Translations under genes and position numbers: made by a program
Shown: in pieces, positions 1-5,775 of the stretch
How the letters are laid out: each line of letters starts with the position of its first letter
Numbering within the stretch: position 1 is the first letter of the stretch
Source of the DNA: an uncultured Bacteroidaceae bacterium
GTDB taxonomy: Bacteria; Bacteroidota; Bacteroidia; Bacteroidales; Bacteroidaceae
NCBI GenBank assembly: GCA_904501775.1
Contig: CAJGCJ010000054.1
Location: forward strand, 1-11,981
Reading direction: 5' to 3'
DNA length: 11,981 nucleotides
Notes under the pieces: model-generated
What the model saw: only the letters and a program-made list of their open reading frames with translations
What the model was told of the DNA's origin: nothing
Databases searched by the model: none

Positions 1-279
1 ACCGTTTCTCGATATAGTGTCAACGGTGGCAATGCTATGATTCACCTCCCTGCTGTAAATTCTGTCGGGTGTAAAGAGTCCAAGAATAAATCCTGCAAAC
101 GATGCTGCAACCAGCCAATAAGGCGAGATGAGGAATATGTTCCTGCGCCGTTTGGGGTAGGGACGATATTGGGGCATGTCGATGCTCTCTTCAAAAGTGT
201 CGCGCTCCTTCCGCAACAGCTCTATTATCTGCTGCGTCTCTTTCTGATTCTCAATATCGGTTAATTTCTGTTCTATCAT
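1..279 (-). CDS. Single-pass membrane protein, candidate anti-sigma factor (partial)
   Basis: Starting from the ATG whose complement is at 277-279, this frame stays open for 93 codons to the window edge, so the C-terminus is missing. Residues 1-46 are charged and rich in Glu, Gln, Lys and Arg, consistent with a short cytoplasmic, possibly helical, segment. A basic cluster (KRRR, 43-46) precedes a hydrophobic stretch at about 48-70, which predicts an N-in/C-out single-pass protein with its remainder in the periplasm. The start lies 12 bases after the ECF sigma factor stop, so the two are almost certainly cotranscribed. Genes placed directly after an ECF sigma factor and built this way are often anti-sigma factors. 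That role is inferred from position and topology; no recognisable zinc anti-sigma (HxxxCxxC) or FecR motif is seen in the visible part. Confidence 0.72.
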   Translation of the reverse strand, partial: MIEQKLTDIENQKETQQIIELLRKERDTFEESIDMPQYRPYPKRRRNIFLISPYWLVAASFAGFILGLFTPDRIYSREVNHSIATVDTISRNG

Positions 280-291
280 ATTGTGGCAGTG

Positions 292-852
292 CTAAATGTT
301 ATACTTTTTCATCTTTTCTCTTATGGTGGCAAGTGCGTAGTAGAGCCGTGACTTTACAGTGCCTTCTGCTACATCGGTTATTGCTGCAACCTCGCTTGTC
401 GACAGTTCTTCGATGTATCTCAGAATGAATACCTCGCGTTGTACCTGTGGCAGGCTCTCTATTGTCTTGTGCAGAATGGATGTCAGAATAGCATTGTCAA
501 GGTTCTCGGGCTGTTCTGTTGTTGTTTCTTCGTCTCTTTCTGCATTGAAGCGATCTTCTATCTCGCGGTGGCGATATTCGTTCTTGCATATATTGTAGGC
601 AGCACCATACAACCAACAGCTGAAAGAGCCTCCATTGTAACTGTTGCGGCTTGTGTATATGCGTGTGAACAGCTCTTGGGTGTGGTCTTTTGCCTCTTCG
701 GTGCAACAGCCGAGCATCCGTACAAAGAAACCGCAAATCCTTCTGCTGTATCTGTTGTACAATATGTCGAAAGCTCTGTTATTCCCCTGTACCACAAGAC
801 GCATGAGCTGCTCGTCGCTCCCGTTATCGGTTGTCAGAGTCGTATTTGTCAT
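292..852 (-). CDS. ECF-type RNA polymerase sigma factor
   Basis: This 186-residue protein is a sigma-70 family factor of the extracytoplasmic-function type, holding only regions 2 and 4. Region 2 spans roughly residues 14-95: a DEQLM start, NRAFDILYNRYSRRI, then KDHTQELFTRIY, the usual D-x-x-Q-E-x-F core-binding and -10 recognition segment. Region 4 spans about 122-181, with LPQVQREVFILRYIEEL and a helix-turn-helix (SEVAAITDVAEGTVKSRLYYA) for the -35 box. The length is normal for the family. The ATG at 852 is preferred over an in-frame TTG at 879; it overlaps the end of the upstream secreted-protein gene by 29 bases, suggesting translational coupling. The downstream membrane protein may be its anti-sigma partner. 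The target regulon cannot be read from the window. The family call is secure; the signal it responds to is unknown. Confidence 0.93.
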   Translation of the reverse strand: MTNTTLTTDNGSDEQLMRLVVQGNNRAFDILYNRYSRRICGFFVRMLGCCTEEAKDHTQELFTRIYTSRNSYNGGSFSCWLYGAAYNICKNEYRHREIEDRFNAERDEETTTEQPENLDNAILTSILHKTIESLPQVQREVFILRYIEELSTSEVAAITDVAEGTVKSRLYYALATIREKMKKYNI

Positions 853-1996
853 AGTAGTGCTGTCTTGTCTGTTGGTCAATTGCCTTGTTGTTGCTTATTA
901 TGCCTCGGAGTAATGTGTCCAATTCCTTCTGTCTGATGCTGTTGTTACACTCTTTATAATATTTGAGCAGCGAGCCGAAGGCTGTGATGTAGTTCAGCTT
1001 TATTCTCTCGTATATCGGATATTCGTGGGTAAACTCCTCTCTAAGGTAATCTACAAGATATACATCCTCGAAATTACGTCTTTTAACGGCTGTGTTGTCA
1101 TAGGGTGTAGTGCTGTAATGGAATACAAGTCCTTCGCAATAGAGTTTGTCGGTAAATGACGGCAACTTGCTGCTCGAAGAATAGTAAGCCGGGCGCTTGC
1201 TCTTCTCTATTATATACAGGCATGCCTCTTCGTTGCTTATATAACCGCCTTTCCCGTTATCGAAACCAATCTCTGCACCAATAGGGTCAATGCCTAACTC
1301 CTTGTATATATGTTGCTGATATTTCTTTGTGTATAGCAGCGGTGTACTCACTGTTACAATATTCTTGAACAGCCCTTTTGCATGTTGCAGTATAAGGTAG
1401 GCGAATGTCGGGGTGTCGCCTGTGGCAAATATTACTGAGTTCTGAGGTATGCCGGCAAGTTCATTATAAAAGTGGTTCAGTATGCCCGATGAAAAATCGC
1501 CGCTCTCGTACCATCTTCTGCATATATCGGCAATGAGAGCCTTCTCGTGGGGGTATTCTATAAGCAGAAATCCAAGATAGTTTTCATAGAACTCAACTCT
1601 TTGCATATTCGATTTTATGGTCTCCAATACCTTTTCAACCAACTGTTTGTCGTTGAATCCGATATCGTTTCTTCTTATGTAATACTCCATGATGTAACGT
1701 GTTGGACACGCAGGCATCGTTATAATAAGTTCCTTTACGGCATTGTTGCGCTGTTCCAATGTGCTCTTGCTCTCCTCGAATACGGTTACAAAATGAAGGG
1801 CTTTAAGATAGTTGTGCCATGCGCTCTCGTCCTTGTTATTCTTGTTGATGTTCTCTCTCCACAAGGCTGCCTGCTGTTTGTACCATTCTACAGGATGTTT
1901 TACTCTGGTGTAACTCTCTACTTTCTGCGGTTCTGTCGTTTGTGCAAAAATTGTGTGTGCGCATATTATGAGCGCGATTGTAATGATATGTTTCAT
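824..1996 (-). CDS. Secreted protein of unknown function, with DUF2723 C-terminal-like motifs
   Basis: The product has 390 residues. The N-terminus is a signal peptide (hydrophobic ITIALIICAHTIFAQ, cleavage near residue 19), so the protein should be periplasmic or outer-membrane exposed. Residues 35-150 are helical in character with aromatic/charged spacing that resembles TPR-like repeats (EWYKQQAALW, SAWHNYLKAL). The segment SVIFATGDTPTFAYL (187-201), followed by VSTPLLYTKKY (216-226), KRPAYY (267-272) and EGLVFHYS (288-295), recalls the C-terminal region of Bacteroidota DUF2723 membrane proteins, where 'GDNDTFP', 'RPIYFA' and 'EGL-Y' motifs occur in the same order. This resemblance comes from memory and is only moderately sure. 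The ATG at 1996 was chosen because a longer TTG-initiated version would begin inside the terminator hairpin at 2056-2091. It overlaps the sigma factor gene and probably shares its operon, so it could be a sensor or effector of that system. Confidence 0.82.
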   Translation of the reverse strand: MKHIITIALIICAHTIFAQTTEPQKVESYTRVKHPVEWYKQQAALWRENINKNNKDESAWHNYLKALHFVTVFEESKSTLEQRNNAVKELIITMPACPTRYIMEYYIRRNDIGFNDKQLVEKVLETIKSNMQRVEFYENYLGFLLIEYPHEKALIADICRRWYESGDFSSGILNHFYNELAGIPQNSVIFATGDTPTFAYLILQHAKGLFKNIVTVSTPLLYTKKYQQHIYKELGIDPIGAEIGFDNGKGGYISNEEACLYIIEKSKRPAYYSSSSKLPSFTDKLYCEGLVFHYSTTPYDNTAVKRRNFEDVYLVDYLREEFTHEYPIYERIKLNYITAFGSLLKYYKECNNSIRQKELDTLLRGIISNNKAIDQQTRQHYYDKYDSDNR

Positions 1997-2029
1997 CTCT
2001 TTTTGTTTTTGACTTTTGTTGATTATAGT

Positions 2030-2039
2030 GAAACGTTTC
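2030..2039. promoter_or_regulatory. Perfect 10-bp palindrome, possible operator
   Basis: GAAACGTTTC reads the same on both strands and sits 33 bases upstream of the secreted-protein start codon. On the minus strand a TATAAT-like hexamer follows it closely. A/T-flanked palindromes with a central CG are typical of LacI-family operators, but no such regulator is in the window. The site could also be part of a promoter recognised by the neighbouring ECF sigma factor, or chance. Confidence 0.3.
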
Positions 2040-2055
2040 GAATAGAGATACACGC

Positions 2056-2091
2056 AAAAACGTCCTTGGTTCAAAATCAAGGACGTTTTTT
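2056..2091. terminator. Bidirectional rho-independent terminator
   Basis: A perfect 13-bp stem (AAAAACGTCCTTG at 2056-2068 with its complement at 2078-2090) closes a 9-base loop and has T-runs on both strands. It lies between the Imm17-like gene and the start of the secreted-protein gene. It therefore should end minus-strand transcripts of the lpxK-phosphorylase-thiL-small gene unit and separate them from the sigma-factor unit. Confidence 0.9.
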
Positions 2092-2126
2092 AGTTATAAT
2101 GTGCTGTTATACCTGGTTTGGCTTTC

Positions 2127-2348
2127 TCAGAACGCTGCCTTAACGTGAAAATAGAAATATACTGTTGCAACGATAAGCAGAACTCCTATTGCGCCATACA
2201 GCCATCGGCTCTTTGTGCGCCCCAAATGTCTTACTGCCATCTGCGCATTGGCCGATGTGAAGAACCACTCCCAGTTGAATATTGAGGCAAGCAGTGCAAT
2301 AAAGCCTGTTATTATGAATATGGTATGTATTATATGATGCAGCAGCAT
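2127..2348 (-). CDS. Small two-helix membrane protein, Imm17-like
   Basis: This 73-residue protein has two hydrophobic helices (about residues 6-24 and 48-67) joined by a loop containing NWEWFF (25-30) and LGR (42-44) followed by Arg48. That arrangement, two transmembrane helices around an N-W-x-W-F-F and a G-R pair, matches my recollection of the Imm17 family of small membrane proteins, named for predicted immunity to polymorphic toxins. No toxin gene is adjacent, so an immunity function is doubtful here and a housekeeping membrane role is possible. The ATG at 2348 is preferred over a longer reading that would extend into thiL in another frame. It starts 25 bases after the thiL stop and is followed by a strong terminator, so it is the last gene of that operon. 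Confidence 0.78.
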   Translation of the reverse strand: MLLHHIIHTIFIITGFIALLASIFNWEWFFTSANAQMAVRHLGRTKSRWLYGAIGVLLIVATVYFYFHVKAAF

Positions 2349-2373
2349 TTGTGGCTCTTTTAAAGGATGATTC

Positions 2374-3408
2374 TTATTGTTGGTTGCTCCATCCCTGTGC
2401 CTTGAGTTCCATCTCGACACCGTCGCGGGTAATAAGTGCGTTGCCCATGTCCTGCGACACGATATGACCAATGATGTGAACATCTTTCATTGTCGATACC
2501 TTTTCGTGGTCGGCAATGGGTACAGTGAACAGCAGTTCGTAGTCATCGCCACCGTTGAGCGCGCATGTTATTACGTTGATATTCAGCTCTTCGGCCATAA
2601 TGGCTGTCTGATAGTCGATAGGTATGCGCTCTTCATATATGCGGCATCCTGCGTTGCTCTGTCTACAGATGTGCATGAGCTCGGATGATAGGCCGTCTGA
2701 GATGTCTATCATTGATGTGGGGATGATATGCTCTTCTCTCAAACGCTCTATGATGTCCTTGCGCGCTTCGGGTTTCAGCTGACGCTCAAGGATATACTCC
2801 TTACCGGCAAAGTCGGGCTGCATGTCCTTGCCCGCTGTGGCAATCTTCTCTCTTTCAAGAAGTTGAAGTCCCATGTAGGCCGCACCTAAATTGCCGCTTA
2901 CGCATATGAGGTCGGTCTCTTTGGCTCCGCTGCGCTTGATGCTCTCTCCTCGCTTTGCGCTGCCTATCACTGTGATGCTTATCGCCAGACCTGTGAGTGA
3001 GGCCGATGTGTCGCCTCCTACGATGTCTACATTGTGCTGCTGGCATGCAAGTTTTAGGCCTGCATAGAAATCTTCCATGTCTTCGATGCAGAACTTCTTG
3101 CTCAAAGCAACAGATACGGTTATCTGCTTGGGAGTACCGTTCATTGCATATATATCCGAGAAGTTGACCATTGCAGCCTTGTAGCCAAGATGCTTCAAGG
3201 GGAAATATGTGAGGTCGAAGTGAATGCCTTCCATTAACAGGTCGGTGGTGACAAGAATCTCTTCGTCGCTGCTGTAGTGAAGGATTGCAGCATCGTCGCC
3301 CACGCCTTTTATGCACTCCTTGTTTGTTGCGGCAAGGTTTGATGTAAGGTGTTCTATGAGTCCGAATTCTCCTAAGGTGGAGATTTCGGTTCTGTTTCGT
3401 GTGTTCAT
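2374..3408 (-). CDS. thiL: Thiamine-monophosphate kinase
   Basis: ThiL phosphorylates thiamine monophosphate to thiamine pyrophosphate with ATP, the last step in making the active cofactor, in the cytoplasm. The 344-residue length fits the family. Diagnostic AIR-synthase/ThiL fold motifs appear in order: GVGDDAA (35-41), TTDLLMEGIHFD (54-65), VNFSDIYAMNGTP (81-93), GGDT (131-134), IDISDGL (234-240) and NGGDDYELLF (285-294). The acidic clusters are the expected Mg/ATP and substrate ligands. The ATG at 3408 is supported by the EFGLIEHL segment near the N-terminus, typical of ThiL. Other thiamine-synthesis genes are absent; it sits instead behind lpxK and the phosphorylase. A hairpin ends 17 bases before its start codon and may lower or tune read-through into it. 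Confidence 0.96.
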   Translation of the reverse strand: MNTRNRTEISTLGEFGLIEHLTSNLAATNKECIKGVGDDAAILHYSSDEEILVTTDLLMEGIHFDLTYFPLKHLGYKAAMVNFSDIYAMNGTPKQITVSVALSKKFCIEDMEDFYAGLKLACQQHNVDIVGGDTSASLTGLAISITVIGSAKRGESIKRSGAKETDLICVSGNLGAAYMGLQLLEREKIATAGKDMQPDFAGKEYILERQLKPEARKDIIERLREEHIIPTSMIDISDGLSSELMHICRQSNAGCRIYEERIPIDYQTAIMAEELNINVITCALNGGDDYELLFTVPIADHEKVSTMKDVHIIGHIVSQDMGNALITRDGVEMELKAQGWSNQQ

Positions 3409-3425
3409 TGTAGGTATGTATAAAA

Positions 3426-3467
3426 GACTCCTCTATCCTGTGGCATGGCATCAGGTATTGAGGAGTC
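3426..3467 (-). terminator. Hairpin between the phosphorylase gene and thiL, possible terminator or attenuator
   Basis: GACTCCTC (3426-3433) pairs with GAGGAGTC (3460-3467), and inside it CCTG (3437-3440) pairs with CAGG (3452-3455), giving a long stem with a small internal bulge. On the minus strand the stem is followed by TTTTATA, a short T-run, which suits a weak terminator after the phosphorylase gene. It lies immediately before the thiL start codon, so it could also reduce thiL expression or shape its ribosome-binding region. The opposite strand has no T-run. Confidence 0.5.
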
Positions 3468-3481
3468 CTGTCAGGGGTTCT

Positions 3482-4291
3482 TTATGCTCTGTTTACAATC
3501 TCGCGGAATATTGTTGTCATGCGGGGCTGAGCCTCGTCGGCAGCTTTCTGCACCTCTTCGTGGCTTACCTCAACAACCACACCCTCGATGCCAAGGTCGG
3601 TGATAACCGAGATACCGAATACGCGGATGCCACAGTGACGTGCTACAATAACCTCGGGAACGGTTGACATACCTACAGCATCGCCACCCATGCGGTGGAA
3701 CATTACATACTCGGCAGGTGTCTCAAATGTGGGGCCCTGAGTACCGAGGTATACACCCTCTACAACGCGGATGCCCTTCTCTGCAGCAATCTCCTTGGCC
3801 ATGGCGATAAGCTCGGGGCTGTATGTCTTGCTCATGTCGGGGAAACGGTCGCCATAGGGGATGTTCTTGCCGCGTAAGGGGTGCTCGGGGAATGTGTTGA
3901 TGTGGTCGGTGATAATCATAAGGTCACCAATGAGGAAGTCGGGGTTCATACCGCCTGCCGCATTTGATACAAAGAGAGTCTTTATACCCAATTCGCGCAT
4001 TACGCGTACGGGGAATGTTACCTCTTTCATTGAGTAACCCTCGTAGTAGTGGAAACGGCCCTGCATTGCCATTATCTCCTTGTCGCCCAATTTACCGAAG
4101 ATAAGCTTTCCCGAGTGGCCCTCTACTGTAGAGAGTGGGAAGTTGGGTATATCTTTGTATTCGATTTCGTATTTGTCGGTTATTTCGTTTACAAGGCTTC
4201 CGAGTCCTGTACCAAGGATAATGGCAGTCTCGGGGTGAGTGGTCATTTTCGATTTAAGAAAATCAGCTGTTTCTTGAATTTTCTGTAACAT
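3482..4291 (-). CDS. punA: Purine nucleoside phosphorylase, trimeric class
   Basis: The enzyme cleaves purine ribonucleosides and deoxyribonucleosides with phosphate, giving a free base and (deoxy)ribose-1-phosphate for purine salvage. The 269-residue length and motifs fit the trimeric (class II) family: GTGLG (27-31, phosphate loop), EGHSGKL (57-63), QGRFHYYEGY (77-86), SNAAGG (109-114), GPTFET (186-191) and GDAVGMSTVPEV (203-214). Glu190 matches the base-binding Glu of human PNP, and His244 in SHEEV matches its ribose-contacting His. The residue matching human Asn243 is Asp232 (VITDLG), a change that may affect which purines are accepted. The ATG at 4291 lies inside the end of lpxK (29-base overlap), implying coupled translation. 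The symbol follows common usage for this family and is a convention rather than something proved here. Confidence 0.95.
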   Translation of the reverse strand: MLQKIQETADFLKSKMTTHPETAIILGTGLGSLVNEITDKYEIEYKDIPNFPLSTVEGHSGKLIFGKLGDKEIMAMQGRFHYYEGYSMKEVTFPVRVMRELGIKTLFVSNAAGGMNPDFLIGDLMIITDHINTFPEHPLRGKNIPYGDRFPDMSKTYSPELIAMAKEIAAEKGIRVVEGVYLGTQGPTFETPAEYVMFHRMGGDAVGMSTVPEVIVARHCGIRVFGISVITDLGIEGVVVEVSHEEVQKAADEAQPRMTTIFREIVNRA

Positions 4292-5321
4292 AATCTAATA
4301 TTTTTTGGTTAAACATCTCTTTTTTGTTCTCGAGTATATCCACTTCAATAGGAATGGCATATATGTTCTCTTTTATGCTTTGGGGCATTCCCTTGTGCGC
4401 TTGCAGTCGGGTTGCATCCTTTTCGGTGGTTATTATGAGCTTTTCTCCATCACACCTTTCAAATGTCTCGGCAATCTCTTTTATCTCTTTGTCGGTGAAA
4501 TTGTGGTGGTCGGAGTATTGCATAAGGGTTACCTTCACTCCCCGGCTCTCAAGTTCAGCCTTCAGGGGTGCGGGCTTTGCAATTCCTGTTACTAATAGAA
4601 CATTGGTGCCCCTTTTTAGTTCGGCTCTCTTTCTGTTCTCGGGGAATATTGCATATATTTCGCCATATTGCATGGTCGAGAAGAATACCGGCGCATTCTT
4701 GCTGTTCTTCAGCTGGTGATTGAACTTCTCAATGCTCTCTTTGTCAATATCCCGGGGGCATTTTGTGACAACTATAATGTCGGCACGTTCCACTCCTTTG
4801 GCTGTCTCGCGCAATCGACCGAAAGGAAGTACCGAATCCTTCCAGATGGGACGATTGAAGTCGACAAGCAGAATGTTGAGCCCTGCCTTTACATATCTGT
4901 GCTGGTAGGCGTCGTCGAGCAGTATTACCTGTGGCCGGTCTTTCTCTAATAATGTGAGAATGCCATGTACACGTTTCTCGTCTACTGCAACCGTCACATT
5001 CCTGAACTTCTCCTTTATCTGGAATGGCTCATCGCCTATCTTTTCCATTGTGGCTCTATCGTCGCCAAGAACGAATCCCTTGCTCTTTCGGCCATATCCT
5101 CTGCTTAAGACAGCTACTTTATATCTGCTTCCGAGCAGTCTTATCAGGTACTCGGTGTGGGGTGTCTTGCCTGTTCCTCCAACAGTGATGTTGCCGATGC
5201 ATATTACCGGAAGGTCAAATGTATGACTCTTTATAAAACCCTTGTCGAATGCCTTGTTCCTTATTCGAATAATCCATTGGTAGGGGTTCAGTGTATTGTA
5301 TATGTCAGCAAGTGTCAACAT
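4263..5321 (-). CDS. lpxK: Tetraacyldisaccharide 4'-kinase
   Basis: LpxK phosphorylates the 4' position of the tetraacylated disaccharide-1-phosphate to form lipid IVA, a late step of lipid A assembly at the inner face of the inner membrane. The 352-residue protein has the family order: an N-terminal amphipathic/basic segment for membrane contact (NPYQWIIRIRNKAF), a P-loop GNITVGGTGKTP (43-54), SRGYGRKSKGF (73-83), GDEP (96-99), DDAYQHR (136-142) and LPFGRLRE (165-172). The ATG at 5321 is preferred over a TTG three codons upstream. The 3' end overlaps the phosphorylase gene by 29 bases. In related genomes I recall a signal-peptide peptidase (sppA) gene just upstream; here there is a tRNA-containing intergenic region instead, so lpxK is first in its operon. 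Confidence 0.96.
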   Translation of the reverse strand: MLTLADIYNTLNPYQWIIRIRNKAFDKGFIKSHTFDLPVICIGNITVGGTGKTPHTEYLIRLLGSRYKVAVLSRGYGRKSKGFVLGDDRATMEKIGDEPFQIKEKFRNVTVAVDEKRVHGILTLLEKDRPQVILLDDAYQHRYVKAGLNILLVDFNRPIWKDSVLPFGRLRETAKGVERADIIVVTKCPRDIDKESIEKFNHQLKNSKNAPVFFSTMQYGEIYAIFPENRKRAELKRGTNVLLVTGIAKPAPLKAELESRGVKVTLMQYSDHHNFTDKEIKEIAETFERCDGEKLIITTEKDATRLQAHKGMPQSIKENIYAIPIEVDILENKKEMFNQKILDYVTENSRNS

Positions 5322-5330
5322 CAGGTTCAA

Positions 5331-5632
5331 ATATTTATTGTCTTTTTAAAATATATACAACTGTTAATATGTATTATTAAGGTAGTTTTATATATTTGAT
5401 GCGAAATTAGCTAAAACTTCTCAACTTGCCGAATCTTTTTCGATACACTTTGATAAATTTTAGAACTTATTGCTAAAAGAACCGTTTTTTAATATGTTTT
5501 AGCATTTGCCCCAAAGGTTTTTTCGGCAAATATTTATAATATTGAAAAAAAAAAGTTACTTTTGCCCGAAATTGCAGTGCAGATTACATTTTTTTTGTAA
5601 CTTGCAACCGTTTAAGGGCGATTGCCTTCCTT
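5331..5632. other. AT-rich divergent intergenic region
   Basis: No protein gene is seen in these roughly 300 bases between lpxK (leftward) and tRNA-Ser (rightward). They hold the tRNA promoter described separately, an A-run at 5545-5554, a T-run at 5589-5596 and an inverted repeat TGCTAAAA/TTTTAGCA (5471-5478 and 5497-5504). For lpxK only a weak -7-like element is visible (TAATTTCG on the minus strand at 5402-5409, one mismatch to TAnnTTTG) without a good -33 box. Confidence 0.7.
5533..5564 (+). promoter_or_regulatory. Bacteroidota-type promoter for tRNA-Ser
   Basis: TACTTTTG at 5557-5564 fits the TAnnTTTG -7 element exactly, and TTTA at 5533-5536 lies 20 bp upstream where the TTTG -33 box is expected (one mismatch). 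Transcription would start near 5571, about 60 bases before the tRNA. The same -7 octamer is used at the thyA promoter. Confidence 0.65.
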
Positions 5633-5720
5633 GGAAAGATGCTCGAGTGGTTGAAGAGGCACGCCTGGAAAGCGTGTATACGCCAAAAGCGTATCGGGGG
5701 TTCGAATCCCCCTCTTTCCG
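5633..5720 (+). tRNA. tRNA-Ser (anticodon GGA)
   Basis: The 88-base gene folds as a class II tRNA. The acceptor stem is GGAAAGA paired with TCTTTCC, with G as discriminator base. The anticodon stem CACGC/GCGTG encloses CTGGAAA, giving anticodon GGA, which reads UCC/UCU serine codons. A long variable arm (TACGC-CAAAA-GCGTA) is typical of serine tRNAs, and the T arm GGGGG-TTCGAAT-CCCCC is intact. The 3' CCA is not encoded and must be added after transcription. There is no terminator before the exbB gene, 55 bases downstream. Confidence 0.97.
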
Positions 5721-5775
5721 CTGTGTTGAATGATATAATTAACCTAAAAATAAACAATTTCTAAAAATTACAAAC

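Noticed and set aside
439..936. 165-codon plus-strand frame over the sigma factor gene
   Set aside because: It lies opposite the well-supported sigma factor and secreted-protein genes and has no recognisable motifs.
1997..2080. Longer N-terminus of the secreted protein from a TTG at 2080
   Set aside because: It would start inside the terminator hairpin and bury the signal peptide 28 residues in; the ATG at 1996 gives a normal signal peptide.
1547..2143. 198-codon plus-strand frame opposite the secreted-protein gene
   Set aside because: It is antisense to a coding gene and runs across a terminator; Cys/Phe/Tyr-rich composition is typical of a shadow frame.
2855..3451. 198-codon minus-strand frame overlapping thiL
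   Set aside because: His/Arg/Cys-rich out-of-frame reading of thiL, with no domain features.
3409..3481. TPP riboswitch before thiL, suggested by an ACCTGAT sequence on the minus strand
   Set aside because: The gap is only 73 bases and lacks the conserved CTGAGA and GGATAATGCC-type elements; the bases are explained by the simple hairpin.
5506..5733. 75-codon plus-strand frame across the tRNA gene
   Set aside because: It covers the promoter and the whole tRNA-Ser gene, so it is not a protein gene.
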